Source: Branchiostoma floridae (lineage: Eukaryota > Chordata > Leptocardii > Amphioxiformes > Branchiostomatidae). From it: a stretch of 64,000 bases of DNA. The translations under genes and the position numbers were made by a program. The DNA is taken from assembly GCF_000003815.2 (NCBI RefSeq), contig NC_049992.1:4145246-4209245 (forward strand). The letters are read 5' to 3'. Shown here piece by piece: positions 33,901 to 45,000 of the stretch; the first letter of the stretch is position 1; each line of letters opens with the position of its first letter. Below the pieces are notes generated by a model that saw nothing but the letters and a program-made list of their open reading frames with translations, was not told the origin of the DNA and did no database searches.

Positions 33901-36900
33901 TGACAGTTCTGTCCAGTCCATCCAGGTAAGCAAGTACATTTGTAGCCGACATCTTTGTTCACATATCGTCCATATCGGCATGGTTTCCTGGTGCACTCAT
34001 TGATGTCTGTGGGATAAAGAAAGAAACATCTGAGGATACTGCCATGAAACTACCAACCCCTAATGGACAACATAAAAAAATAAATTAGAATTTAAACTTG
34101 AATTAGTTTTAACCATCCCTTGCCTATGTAAACGTGAATTGGATAAAAACACAAACTGGAAAATAATGCACCTTGCTGACAGTTCAGCCCAGCCCATCCA
34201 TGGTAGCATCTACATATATAGAAGCCTTTGCCGTTCACACAGCGTCCGTGTTGGCATGGGTTCCTGGTACACTCATTGATGTCTGTATGACAATGAAAGA
34301 AATTTTGTAATGCTTGTTACCACCTAAGACTATAACATCAACCCTCATCCTAAACTTATTAGAAGTGAATTGAAAAACAGGCACATTTGTAGCCGCCAGG
34401 TTTGTTCACACAGCGTCCATATTGGCATGGGTTCCTCGTACACTCATTGATATCTACATGTCAATGAAAGCAATATTGTAGTTAAGTAATGATACTTTTT
34501 ATCAACGTAGACTGCAACATCATCCAATCCTCATCCTGATCTAATGACTCCTAAGTGCAAACTGAACTGAATAAAACACAGGCTTTTGGTTAGATAACTA
34601 CTGTAAAAACTCACTTTGTTGACATTTTTTCCGGTCCATCCAGCAAAACAGGCACATTTGTAGCCGCCAGGTTTGTTCACACAGCGTCCATGTAGGCATG
34701 GGTTCATGGTGCACTCATTGATGTCTGTGTGGCAATGAAAAAAATGTTGTAGTTAAGGAATTCTTTTAACAAAGCAACATAGACTGCAACATCATCCAAT
34801 CCACATCCTAATCTTATGACTCTTGATTACAAACTGAACTGAATAAAACACATAGTTTTGGATAGATGATGACTGGAAAACAACTCACTTTGCTGACAGT
34901 TCTGTCCAGTCCATCCAGGCGAACAGGTACATTTGCAGCCACCATCTACGTTTCCACAGCGTCCATGTTGGCATGGGTTCCTGGTGCACGTATTGATGTC
35001 TGTTGGACATTAAATGTGGAAAAATGAAAGTTATCTACAGGAGCCTGCTGTTTGGCACTCAACCAAGACTCAAGTTGAGAAGTTCAGAAACCTTTGGTGT
35101 GTAGCTTTACCTGCACTTGACATGATGACAGTCGTTGCTTGGATTCCAGCGTGTGAGATGGCGATTGCAAATGCATCGGTTGACTCGGACGTCGCATCCG
35201 AAGAAAAACTGAGCTTCGGTGAAGTCGCGTTGATGTTTCCTCCAGACAACGCTAAAATCGTCCAGAAAGGAAGTTCTCATTAATGAATAAAAGAAGGTAG
35301 GAAAAAGTATCTCCTCAAATACACACATTTGACATGCCGTCCATGTAGTTCCAGACATTGATGGAGATGCGCTTGAGGTGGAATAAGCAACATCTGAGCG
35401 GTTGTCCTTCCAAAATGTTTTCCACCATAGATTGCTAGGATTCTCCTGATTCCCAACAATGACCATGCCATCCTATAAACATGTGTATATTCAAAAATAT
35501 AATTCTCAACTGGAAAATCAACATGACAAACAGCCTGAATGAAATGAAATGAATACATAAGTACAATTCAAGTTTGCCCTGATCTTTTTCTTGCTTAGAC
35601 ATAACTTTCAGTAGACATCTACTAGAGTCAATGAAAAATATTAGTGTGGCTTAATATTTAGTAATGTAGAAAATAAAACCTTGCTACTGTCTATCGAAAG
35701 TATTTTATAATGTGACATCATGACTTGACGATAATGAATCGTTATGCATCTTAGACTGCTTACTAATAAACTGTTTTGTGATTGATTAGGTGTTTGGAAA
35801 TCAGTGACTGTAGACACTGAAAGAGGCACCCTGGTTAAGGGAAAATATATATTATAATAAGGCGATAACAGCCTAATTTTGGTTCTTAGATTAAAAAATA
35901 TGATGCCAACTTGAAAATCGAAATGAAAACAGAACCAAAAAGGAGAGTCTTATCTTGCTTGACGCACATTGTTAGAGAGAGCAAATGCAGCGAAATTGAT
36001 ATTCAAGATTGGGGCTGTGTACAGAAACAAACATTCATGTACAAGCACGGTACACGTGAAGCACCTTCCCACACATTGTGTCCACTAGTGTTTTAGTTTG
36101 TTCAGGTACAGGTGTACATGTGTAGGTACAGCAATGTTTACGTCCGGACATGTTCCTTAGCAATTTCACAGTACAGGTACAGGGCTGAGGAACACAGGTT
36201 TATCTTCCTGCAGAGTTACATGTCCGAAAGAGAATGAAATAGGTCGCCATGGTAAGGCAGAAACAGCATCTGTCATATAAGAATCCTGCATTAAACGGAA
36301 AGTGACTAAATACTAAATTTGCCTACCTTTAACTGAGGTATGAGACCACCAGGTGTCGCGCCCTCGCTGATCAGGATCAACGCTACCACCAGCATTGCGC
36401 TGCCAATCATAATCCTGCAAACACTGCTAGATTTCAGGGCATTCCACAGTTCCACGGCAAGACCTGGAGTTCATATTAACGAAACTACCTTAAAATGATG
36501 TTGGCATCATATCAATATTCATATATCATACCACATGGTCTGAAATGTAATCCGTCATGTCTTTTTCTGTTCACATTGGCATGCAAATTCCCACTTCTTA
36601 TCTAATTTCATTTATGATTTCGAGTTATATTAGGATTAATGTTGTACAATTGATTTGCCCTATATTAGTTACATTGCGTTATTATTTGTCCTTTCTTGCT
36701 GTGTTGCCATTGGCCTTGTGGTTAAGGTTCTTGACTCAGAACTGGAGGGGGGGGGGGCAGATGGCTAATCCCCCAACAGGTCCGGATCTTGTGTCCTTGG
36801 GAAAGGCACTTAATACCCCCCTCACATTAGGCGAAAATCGATCGGAAGACTAGTCTGCGAGCTCTAAATTAGGAGGAGGCATGACCCTGATGCCGACGAA

Positions 36901-38578
36901 GAAATGGCAGAGTCCCCCCCTTCCCGTCAGAGGGCTAATCCCCCTACAGGTGCGGATGTTGTGTACTGGTATTTATTTACTGGACCGGGCCGAAAATACC
37001 GGACCTGACAATAAATCACAGGAGCAGACTTTGGACCGAATAGAAAATGAAAAGATCATATCAGCAGGCGTTTACGCATTTTCCGGCTTTTTAATGTGGG
37101 ACTTTTCGTCTCCCTCTGCTTCCAAAAAAGAAGTCAAACCCAACCTGTTTAGAAATAGCCAACACTAGTATTAGATTAGAATATTATTTATGGCTGTCCA
37201 TTGTCACTATGTGTATACCATGTACATGTACTTGCAATTAGCCCTCGGGCACGAACTTGCAAATAATCTTCTTTAATACCGGTCTAAGAAAATAACAAGA
37301 GGGAAGTAGAATAGACTTATATATGATATGATACAATACTCATTTCTACCATTAGTGTCTACTTACAAAAGTGCAATATCTATGCGTTAAGGTGCAAAAC
37401 TAACATTGCTAGCTTAGGATGATCACATTGTAGTATTTTATTTTTTTGACAATAATCAGGTCCATGTTCAGGTTAGGACCTTAACCTGTTCCTCTGGACC
37501 TGAACCGGACCTGTACCTGAATTTTCTGCGCCGGTACCCACCCCCAGTCCAAGTATAATGAGTTTTCTTCACAAAATAGGTCAGAACTTGGGGCAGTTTC
37601 GATGGCCCTCCGCCCAGCTCAAAATAGTTTTTCCACGGCCTTTTCCCCTAGGCCGAAAAGAATTTCGATGGACCTCCCCTCCAATCCCCCGGCCCTCCCC
37701 CGGATGAATATCGTAAGCTCCCTTATGGCCTAGAACAAATAAAATGACCTGGACGTACCTCTAACTTTGTGGCAAAAGCTGGGCCCATCAGTATCTCCAT
37801 CTCCGTTGGTATCTGCCGGTGTGTCTGATGCATATGCATCGGTGCACGGCTCTGGAGTGTGCTCTGGATATACCACTACATGGTCTCCCATGTCGAGATG
37901 CTGTGCAGCACGTCGCGACCCTGACCTCAAAATACTTTTACTACGGGGATCCACGTCTTCGTGTTTCCTTGCCTTCGACGGCGGGGGGACATTGCGACCA
38001 TCCGCATTTGTGTTATCCTGTTTCTCTGGCCCAGAACTAGAAGCAAAGACACTGTAGCCAGCCGGATCCACGTCTTCATACTTCCTGTTGGCTTCTTCAT
38101 TTCCCCCGTCTACGTCTTCTTTCTCTTTGTGCTTTCTTGTCGGCAACGGTAGCGGTACATTTTCACCATCCGCATATGTGTCATTCTCTTTCTTTTGCGC
38201 AGAACTAGACTCGAAGGTACTGTAATCATGCTGATCCATGTCTTCGGACTTTCCGTCCGATTCTTTATTCCTTACGTCAGCTTGTTTCTTCTTTTTGTCT
38301 CCCATGTTTAGACGGCAATAATTTCTGCAGGCTTCTTTCGTCTTTTTGTCCAATTGTTGGTACTGCTCTTCCGGCGGTTGCATTACTTCCTTCACCACCA
38401 TTGTTTGCTCCTAGGTACCAACATAAAAAAAATACACTAGAATCAAAGTAAAACGTGTATCTATATTATACTGAAACCTGTAATATCATAACGATATATA
38501 ACACAATGTAAACACTAAAAAAATCAGTCAATTGCCAATACATACCTTAGTTTGTTGCAGGTGCCTTGAGTCTTGCAT
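24864..38578 (-). CDS. Lectin gene 1: type II receptor with Tyr-motif tail, EGF array and kringle-split C-type lectin domain
   Basis: Complete gene on the minus strand. Exons 5'->3': 38546-38578 (ATG), 37759-38410, 36327-36463 (membrane span), about 35334-35472, 35111-35251, then EGF exons from 34,999 to 30,537, 29763-29933 (lectin part 1), 28052-28300 (kringle), 26844-27025 (lectin part 2), 24864-24992 (lectin end, TGA). Phases agree everywhere except the frameshifted EGF exon at 34,615. The donor of the exon near 35.33 kb is not certain (35,325 or 35,334). No signal peptide is seen, so a type II surface protein is inferred: cytosolic N-terminus, lectin end outside. Such receptors suggest cell-surface recognition with signalling or endocytosis, but the ligand is unknown. 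An AATAAA on the minus strand about 130 bp past the stop (near 24,730) may be its poly(A) signal. Confidence 0.8.
25530..26050. mobile_element. Harbinger-like MITE
   Basis: Starts ggccacagcaagtaaattat, ends with the inverse, flanked by TTA on both sides. Ends also share tatggatgacat with the 45,953 element. Lies in the last intron of lectin gene 1. Confidence 0.82.
26844..27025 (-). CDS. Lectin gene 1: C-type lectin domain, part 2
   Basis: Phase 1 in, phase 0 out. Reads [20 protein letters not shown] then [16 protein letters not shown] and [13 protein letters not shown] is the WIGL motif. The EPN/QPD sugar-binding position reads QPS, so classical Ca2+-dependent sugar binding is doubtful. The loop before KDC is extended. 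Confidence 0.9.
28052..28300 (-). CDS. Lectin gene 1: kringle exon
   Basis: 249 nt, phase 1-1. Reads [19 protein letters not shown] then [35 protein letters not shown] and [12 protein letters not shown] whole kringle of about 80 residues, but the fifth Cys is Tyr (WEYYD where genes 2 and 3 have WEYC), which would break one of the three disulfides. It lies between the two lectin-domain exons. Confidence 0.92.
28450..28645 (-). mobile_element. tRNA-derived SINE
   Basis: The minus strand begins ggtagcatgcgtggtaagcg, with B-box-like gagttcaattctggct, then a body ending near ttcccc and tgaacct. Confidence 0.7.
28690..29365. repeat. Dispersed element carrying a 15-bp minisatellite
   Basis: Contains about 16 units of tggacctgatcctct (29,069-29,310) within a repeat whose flanks (accggtcgaggaaaataaca, gtaccggtacccacccc) recur at 36,960-37,540 and in part at 46,195-46,285. 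The open frame across the array follows from the 15-bp unit. Confidence 0.8.
29763..29933 (-). CDS. Lectin gene 1: C-type lectin domain, part 1
   Basis: 171 nt, phase 1-1. Reads [19 protein letters not shown] then [20 protein letters not shown] and [12 protein letters not shown]. This is the long-form C-type lectin start (C-x2-GW, NHCYK, the alpha1 helix with Cys, LAS, the alpha2 helix). Stops just before the WIGL strand, which is on a later exon. Confidence 0.92.
30537..34999 (-). CDS. Lectin gene 1: EGF-like exon array
   Basis: Phase 1-1 exons, one EGF each, mostly 111 nt: 34889-34999, 34615-34724, 34172-34282, 33896-34006, 33594-33704, 33338-33448, 33130-33240, 32417-32527, 32220-32333, 31955-32065, 31680-31790, 31465-31575, 31243-31353, 31020-31130, 30760-30870, 30537-30653. 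Consensus [20 protein letters not shown] then [23 protein letters not shown] with C-x-N-x4-Y-x-C-x-C is the Ca2+-binding EGF pattern with a beta-hydroxylation site. Exon 33594 replaces SPGWTG with SRRRTG, and 34172 has CYHGWAG. Such arrays form rigid stalks when Ca2+ is bound. Confidence 0.9.
34380..34455 (-). pseudogene. Truncated EGF exon
   Basis: Keeps the acceptor side and [16 protein letters not shown] then GGYKCAC but lacks the GWTG...C half and any donor. Likely a decayed array member that is skipped. Confidence 0.75.
34615..34724 (-). pseudogene. EGF exon with one-base deletion
   Basis: 110 nt instead of 111. The final Cys codon is lost in an A-run (GGAAAAAATGTCAAC reads GKNVN, whereas one more A would give GKKCQ). 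As it stands it shifts frame, so it is either skipped or a base-call error in the homopolymer. Confidence 0.7.
35111..35472 (-). CDS. Lectin gene 1: extracellular Ser/Thr stalk exons
   Basis: Exon up to 35,472 reads [20 protein letters not shown] then [12 protein letters not shown]. Exon 35111-35251 reads [20 protein letters not shown] and ends IMSSAG, phase 1-1. Ser/Thr-rich with an N-x-T sequon, so probably O-glycosylated. Gene 2 has colinear exons at 48,861-49,610. Confidence 0.65.
36327..36463 (-). CDS. Lectin gene 1: transmembrane exon
   Basis: Enters in phase 1 (acceptor actccag) and leaves in phase 0 (donor gtaggc). Encodes [16 protein letters not shown] then [18 protein letters not shown] and [11 protein letters not shown]. 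One hydrophobic span preceded by Arg, consistent with type II orientation. Confidence 0.82.
36715..36860 (+). mobile_element. tRNA-derived SINE
   Basis: Begins ttggccttgtggttaaggtt (A-box-like) and continues with a body containing ccttgggaaaggcactt. The region near a B box is broken by a G-run. Confidence 0.6.
36960..37540. repeat. Second copy of the 28.7-kb element, interrupted by a LINE tail
   Basis: Same flanks as 28,690-29,365 (gaaaatgaaaagatcatat, aagaaaataacaagag, ccggtacccaccccc) but only two or so ggacctg units. A LINE 3' fragment (37,090-37,275) is inserted within it. Confidence 0.7.
37090..37275 (+). mobile_element. LINE 3'-end fragment
   Basis: Same family as 1,968-2,160: [20 protein letters not shown] then TSIR, with the 3' UTR ending cgaacttgcaaataatc. 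Nested in the repeat at 36,960-37,540. Confidence 0.75.
37759..38578 (-). CDS. Lectin gene 1: start and cytosolic tail exons
   Basis: Exon 38546-38578 begins with ATG and encodes [11 protein letters not shown]. It joins in phase 0 to exon 37759-38410 (acceptor ctag at 38,411). The tail is highly charged and disordered, with [18 protein letters not shown] and [13 protein letters not shown] and Y-S-T-F fit the YxxPhi endocytic signal and could also be kinase sites. YEDV next to it gives a paired-tyrosine block of 12 residues. Proline-rich patches ([18 protein letters not shown]) precede basic residues. An alternative in-frame start exists at [10 protein letters not shown] (38,401). Confidence 0.78.
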
Positions 38579-40650
38579 CGTTGGTTGATTACCGTTTCAG
38601 TCAGTGCAACTTACGCATGTCTTGCGAAAAACGAACACAGCAAAACAAGTCCCCGCCTAATGATCGACATCAAAACAATCACGAAGCAGACCAATAACAA
38701 AACTACAAAGATTACGAAAAAGAGATAATTAAAAAGCATACATTAAATCCCAAGCACCATGATTACAGTGGAGGGTGGTGCCCTTTTGATAATGTGATTC
38801 CATCTCTTTGATGTATTACACAATCCAGCCTCAAGGACTCTTCAGTTCATCTGTCTCTCTCTTAGTCTTACGGTCTCCAAAAAGGTCACATTTTTGGTAG
38901 CGTTTTGGATGTGTATAAACTATGTGTGTAGAAGACAAACGTAACCCCTGGATGGTTTGTAATGATATTTCATATGTGGCTAGGTCTTGATGAGACCTAC
39001 AAACGATTAGATCTTAGGGTCCCCTAGCAACATGTTACGGTAATGCAACAGAACTTTCGGGTTTGATATCTCGAGTTCTGGACATGTTGTGGCCATGATT
39101 GTTGAGTGATTGATAGCTCGTGGGCGGAGAGCAAGTGGTGTAGTTTTGGGCCGCCTAGTGTTTTTTTCTGCAACTGCAGGGGCCGGTTTATGGGATAACG
39201 GATCGTCTTGAAAATTGTGATCTAATTTGCATAATTAATGAAGAAATTGTCTAAACCCGCTGTTTCATTATAGGACTATTTAAACATGTGACATTTGTAA
39301 CTGAGGAAGAGAAGAATGTTGATAGATAAATGTTATGGAAAGATCTGACGAGTATTTGCATAATCCCTTTGTTGTGAATGATGGAAATTTCTTGCCTTTG
39401 GTATTAGGCTTTTGGAAGTTATGTACAGGTGAACATCATTGATCAGCAATCATGCAAGTTAGACTCATCTGCAATCACGAGGACATCATAAAGATGTCCT
39501 AATTTGCATAAATTATAAAATAATGCAATTAAAGCTTTCTTTCATAGCATAGACTGTCTACATCTGTTGTTTAGTGGAGAAGATGACCAACTAATATGAT
39601 TTATGCAAATGAAGACATTATGTGCATATTTATTGTTATAACACAGAAATAACACAGCAATTGTAAAGGTTAAAATCATCTTGTGAAGGTATGGGGTCTC
39701 GGAACTCTAGACTTACTAGTACATATGTTACAATCTGCTGCAATTCTTATCTAAAGATAGAACAATACTTCAAGAATGTTAACAATTTTCTAGACTGGAC
39801 CCGGTTGAAAAACACGACAGAGGTGAATGGTTTAGCAGTTTTTTTTAATTCAGCAAACAAACAAATAAATACGTCAATATGAATACGTACACATAGGTCG
39901 ATCAAGGTTATACATCCATGTAATGAAAAGAAACAAACGTTAGTCAAGCAACTGGATAGTTTTGTAACCGGACATTTCATATCTTAGCAACCGTTATTTT
40001 TCATCAGTGGCATGCTAATTCTAGTTAGTTTTTTAGTGTATTGCAGGAACATTGGGTAGAAATGTTCCTCCGTTGGTCATGTCCTCTCTCGTGTACTTAT
40101 AGCAGATTATTGAAGCCAATCAGGTGTTCTTAAATGTGACTAAAACTCCATAAAAAGTTACACCGTTAATTATTATGATGTATTTTTAATGTGACACTTC
40201 TTCTTTAAGAAGAAAAACCCTTAGTATACAAATTACAACAAATACGCACTAGGATTACATAAGAGTGTGTGCAGTAGGATTTTGATATTACTCTTTTTCT
40301 TATTCATCATTTTCTATGACTTGATAAACACTAGTTTACTACGCAATTTCAATGGTAATAATATATATGAAGAAGCTATAGATTTTGTTTACTCACCATA
40401 TAAGCAAAACATAAATGCCACTTCTGTGTCTCCGGTTATATGAATAGAACTGAACGGAGTCTATTACCCCTAAGTCACTGAAACATCGTGTTCAGGCAGA
40501 CTGTCCTGCAGTCAATTTCTAATCTGTTTTCTAGCCATTCTATGACTTGTGATGATCTATAACAAAGTTTTGTTTTCTACTTGTTTTCTGAATTAGTTAA
40601 TGCTAACGTTACATTGTGATTATTCAAATTACTATGCAAACTCTTAGCAC
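38579..40650. other. Intergenic region between lectin genes 1 and 2
   Basis: No exon found. 38,640-38,760, just upstream of the gene 1 start, is closely similar to 54,370-54,510 upstream of the matching exon of gene 2 (agaccaataacaaaactaca and aaaaagcata shared), so it may contain the shared promoter. 40,020-40,450 resembles 23,520-23,830 and 55,800-56,130. Confidence 0.5.
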
Positions 40651-41876
40651 TCAGGCTAGGGATGGTACAGGATAGTACGGGGTGGGGATGGTGCTGAAAC
40701 ACCAAGGCTGGGGATGGTGCAGGATAGCATAGGATAGGGATAGTACATCAGCTCCAAGGCTGGGGATGGCACATGATAGCACAGGGTGGGGATAGTACAT
40801 CATCTCCAAGGCTGGGGATGATACAGGATAGTACAGGGTGGGGATGGTATATCAGCTCTAAGGCTGGGGATGGTACAGGATAGTACGGGGTGGGGATGGT
40901 GCTGAAACACAAAGGTTGGGGATGGTGCAGGATAGTAGAGGGTTGGGATAGTACATCAGCTCCAAGGCTGGGGATGGTACATGATAGCATATGGTGGGGA
41001 TGGTATATCAGCTCTAAGGCTGGGGATGGTACAGGATAGTACAGGGTGGGGATGGTACATAAGCTCCAAGGCTGGGGATGGTGCAGGATAGTGCAGGGTG
41101 GGGGATGGTACTCTAGCACCAAGGCTGGGGATGGTACGGGATAGTACAGGGTGGGGATGGTACTTAAACACCAAGGCTGGGGATGGTACATGATAGCACA
41201 GGGTGGGGATGGTGCTTAAACACCAAGGCTGGGGATGGTACATGATAGCATAGAGTGGGGATGGTGCTTAAACACCAAGGCTGGGGATGGTACATGATAG
41301 CATAGGATAGGGATAGTACATCAGCTCCAAGGCTGGGGATGGTACATGATAGCATAGGGTGGGAATGGTACTTCAGCACAAAGGCTGAGGATGGTACGTG
41401 ATAGCATATGGTGGGGATGGTATATCAGCTCTAAGGCTGGGGATGGTACAGGATAGTACAGGGTGGGGATAGTACTCTAGCACCAAGGCTGGGGATGATA
41501 CAGGATAGTACAGGGCGGGGATGGTGCTTCAGCACCAAGGCTGGGGATGATACAGGATAGTACAGGGCGGGGATGGTGCTTCAGCACCAAGGCTGGGGAT
41601 GATACAGGATAGTACAGGGCGGGGATGGTGCTTCAGCACCAAGGCTGGGGATGGTACATGATAGCATAGGGTGGGGATGGTGCTTAAACAGCAAGGCTGG
41701 GGATGGTACATGATAGCATAGGGTGGGGATAGTATATCAGCTCTAAGACTGGGGATGGTACATGATAGCATAGGGTGGGGATGGTACATCAGCTCCAAGG
41801 CTGGGGATGATACGTGATAGCATATGGTGGGGATTGTACATAAGCTCCAAGGCTGGGGATGGTACAGGATAATACA
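40650..41876 (+). repeat. 52-bp minisatellite, about 23 units
   Basis: Unit built of two related 26-bp halves (ggctggggatggtacatgat..., gggtggggatagtacatcag...). G-rich on the plus strand. Runs into the gap at 41,877. Frames read across it are artefacts of a repeat that often lacks stops. Confidence 0.95.
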
Positions 41877-42035
41877 NNNNNNNNNNNNNNNNNNNNNNNN
41901 NNNNNNNNNNNNNNNNNNNNNNNNNNNNNNNNNNNNNNNNNNNNNNNNNNNNNNNNNNNNNNNNNNNNNNNNNNNNNNNNNNNNNNNNNNNNNNNNNNNN
42001 NNNNNNNNNNNNNNNNNNNNNNNNNNNNNNNNNNN
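41877..42035. other. Assembly gap (159 N)
   Basis: Run of N. Hides the remainder of the minisatellite and most of the last exon of lectin gene 2. Confidence 0.99.
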
Positions 42036-45000
42036 AGGCCTTGCTTTGTAGTTGACTTCTGTTGGAAAGAGGTCACACAAATCAAAAGTTAGTTGCCATA
42101 AAATGCTAGTTGCAACATTTTAAATATGCGACCAGTAGAATTTAGATATTTAGCATTTTTCGCATTCTTCTCTCTTATAGAGGTAGCAATGAAATTGATC
42201 GTTTAGAAAAGGAATGGCAAAATAAACATGAAAGAAAAAATTAAGGCACTCGTTGCTGTTTTCGTGAATAGCTTAACGATGGTAGGGTATTGAATAACAA
42301 GATTCTTTTTACACAATCAGGTGTCTTTATTCAACATTTTGGTGGCCCTCAGTCACCTTTCTATGGGCGATTCTGACTGATTTAACATGCACTGCAGCCT
42401 AGATGTCGCTGCTTACAAATGCGGTTCCAAACGTAATCCGTAAACGACACGTCGGTAGAACAAAAAAAAAAAAACATTTGGTTGAGCACAAACCTTTTTA
42501 AGGTCGGTACATTGTGCAAACTTTGAGGTGTAACACAAACTGATTTCCTTGTTTATCTAATAACTTTTGCAAACAACTTTACTATGATGATGGTAAAAAA
42601 TCATCAAATTGGTGTGGCCTAATATATATGCGTGTGTGTGAAAATCGAACAAAAACAAGCCATATCTCACACAATCAATATCTCATAATCGCATAACAAT
42701 TGTAACGGGTACTATGTATGGCAAGTTCTACCGCAGTACATTCACAGACCATCAAGACTAATATCTACGTAATTGCTTGTAGCAATAATAAAGCTTAAAT
42801 GAAGACTTTTCACTATGCCACTTTATCTGAATGGTTCAATCTATCCATGAGAAACAATGATAATACAGAGTCAACATCAACTGAGGTTCCTTTTGAGAAA
42901 TGCGGTAAAGAAGTATTGGCCTATGTATAAGATAATTGCATCAGGACAAGACATCAGTAAAGTAATTGAAAGCCTTTCGGAAGGGGAACATACCTTGTAG
43001 TACACAGCAGCACAGTAGTCTTCCTTGTTGTTTCCCCAAAAGGATAAGAATTTGTCCTCCCAACGTCTTCTAGGCTGTCCCGGGGCCCAGTTGGTGTAGG
43101 ATAGTGCTGTCCCGTCTGTCCACTCCGAGAGTCCGCCTTTGTGGATGCGGTGCAGTCCAAGCCAGACCAGCGGATAACCAGTTCCTATTACACAATAAAA
43201 GAAGTGAAGAAGTAAAGAAATTGTTGCTTGATTTACAAAAAAGTTCGTGGTTCAAATTGCGCATGCAGATAGATCAAAATGCATTGTGGGCAATATCTCC
43301 AGGTTGAAGGCCATTAACATCAAGAAACCATGTCTGGAGATGTGCTTATGGGGCGAAATGACCTGGTGTTTGGCCTCATCACATGGCACATCTCCTCTCC
43401 TCCAAGTGACAAATACAATCATCACTGCAAACCCGTTGATAAATTCGGGTCAACACTCTTTCCTGTTGGTTAGATGAGTTTAGTTTTGTCATAGATTCTT
43501 GATAAATTTGCAGTGCATCAACTGTATTAAAATATATATATATAGAGAGAGAGACTTTCCCCTAAGACTAAATTTTCATGTTAATCTTCATTATCTTAAA
43601 ATAATATGCAATTACCCACAGAATTAGCTTTTTTTGTGATGACAAAGATTTGATTTGAGACAAACCTTACCCAGGTTATCGCATACTGGAACATCACAGT
43701 ACTCCCATCTCTTGCCAGGGTCCGTGGTGTAGCACCAGACTCCACCCTGTCCGCTAGGGTTCCGGCAGTAGTTCTGCTCCAGCCCGGATGATGGATACTT
43801 AGCAGGTATTAAGTCATGTCTGTGGGGCGTCTGGCTGTCCCAGCGTTGACATTTATTTCCCGTTTTGGTCACGGCAACCTTCCCTCGGTAAGATGAGCCT
43901 TTTCCATCCTGGCAGTTTTCGACTATTAGTGTGAGAGAAAGTTTTCTATCATTAGGCTTGGCAACATTAGGAAATATCTCTATAATGAAATATAATAATT
44001 CCACCGGGTGCCATAATACAGCCACAACAACAAAAATGTTTTAGAGGCCATCTCAATATTGTCTGGAACAAGTATCTGAGTTATATATACCTCACGATTA
44101 CTAATGCTGCATTGGTACATATATTTTTCTTTAAGTAGAATGGAATCCCAGTGGAATTATGAGAGTCGATGTTACATTCCGAATAATAAATTACACAGTG
44201 CCAATCCTACAGACGCTTTTTTTGGGTTGACATTGTATAAATTAAGTAGATTATCAGAGATTTTTCTAAAGGCCTAAATATCTGCTATGAAGCCTCTAGG
44301 TCAAACCTTCACCTAATGAGAAATAACAGACGATAAATCGGATACAAAGTTAGTGTGGCAGCACCAAGCTAACGTGTTGGTTTTCTAACTATTCAATGAA
44401 GGGTTCTTGGTGAAACATTTTCAACTTTGTTCTCACCCTCAAACTGTGTGTGCCGAACGTTCACTTCAGACCCTGTTTTTATTACAATCTAGCATTATTT
44501 GTCAAAGTCCAAAGATTTATAAAACCAATCAACCCACCGGGAGAGATGTATTCAGCAATGAAGTTGCTTTCCCTCGAATCTTGGATAGAAGCAAGGTGTG
44601 CGCCACGTCGATTACATCGTGAATTTGCTGTATTCCAGGTGACTTTGTCGAACACCCACTTGTAGCAGTGGTTGTTGTACTCGCTCCACCCTCTCTGGCA
44701 TTGGTGACCTGTAACAAGAAATGGTATAATGAGTAAAATCGGCATAATGTCGCTGTGTTTTTTAGTACGTGTCTAAAAAAACATACGGCTTGAAATTGAT
44801 TCCGCAACGGTTCCAGATCGAAAACTTTATGTCCCTTAGTACATACTAAGTGGTGGAAAAGAGATAGGGTCGACAGGTTTTGCTAGGGTCTGCTAGGTAG
44901 CAAGAAATGCAACCTGCACCATAGCACAAAGAGGGTAACGTTATAAACCATTTCCGTTAAACATTGACAAGCTGCATTTGTTTCTGGCCGATTTCTTTTA

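Noticed and set aside
40748-42080. Open frames rich in Pro, Ser, His and Trp on the minus strand
   Set aside because: Translation of the 52-bp minisatellite. The same peptide words appear in several frames, and the unit has no codon-like conservation.
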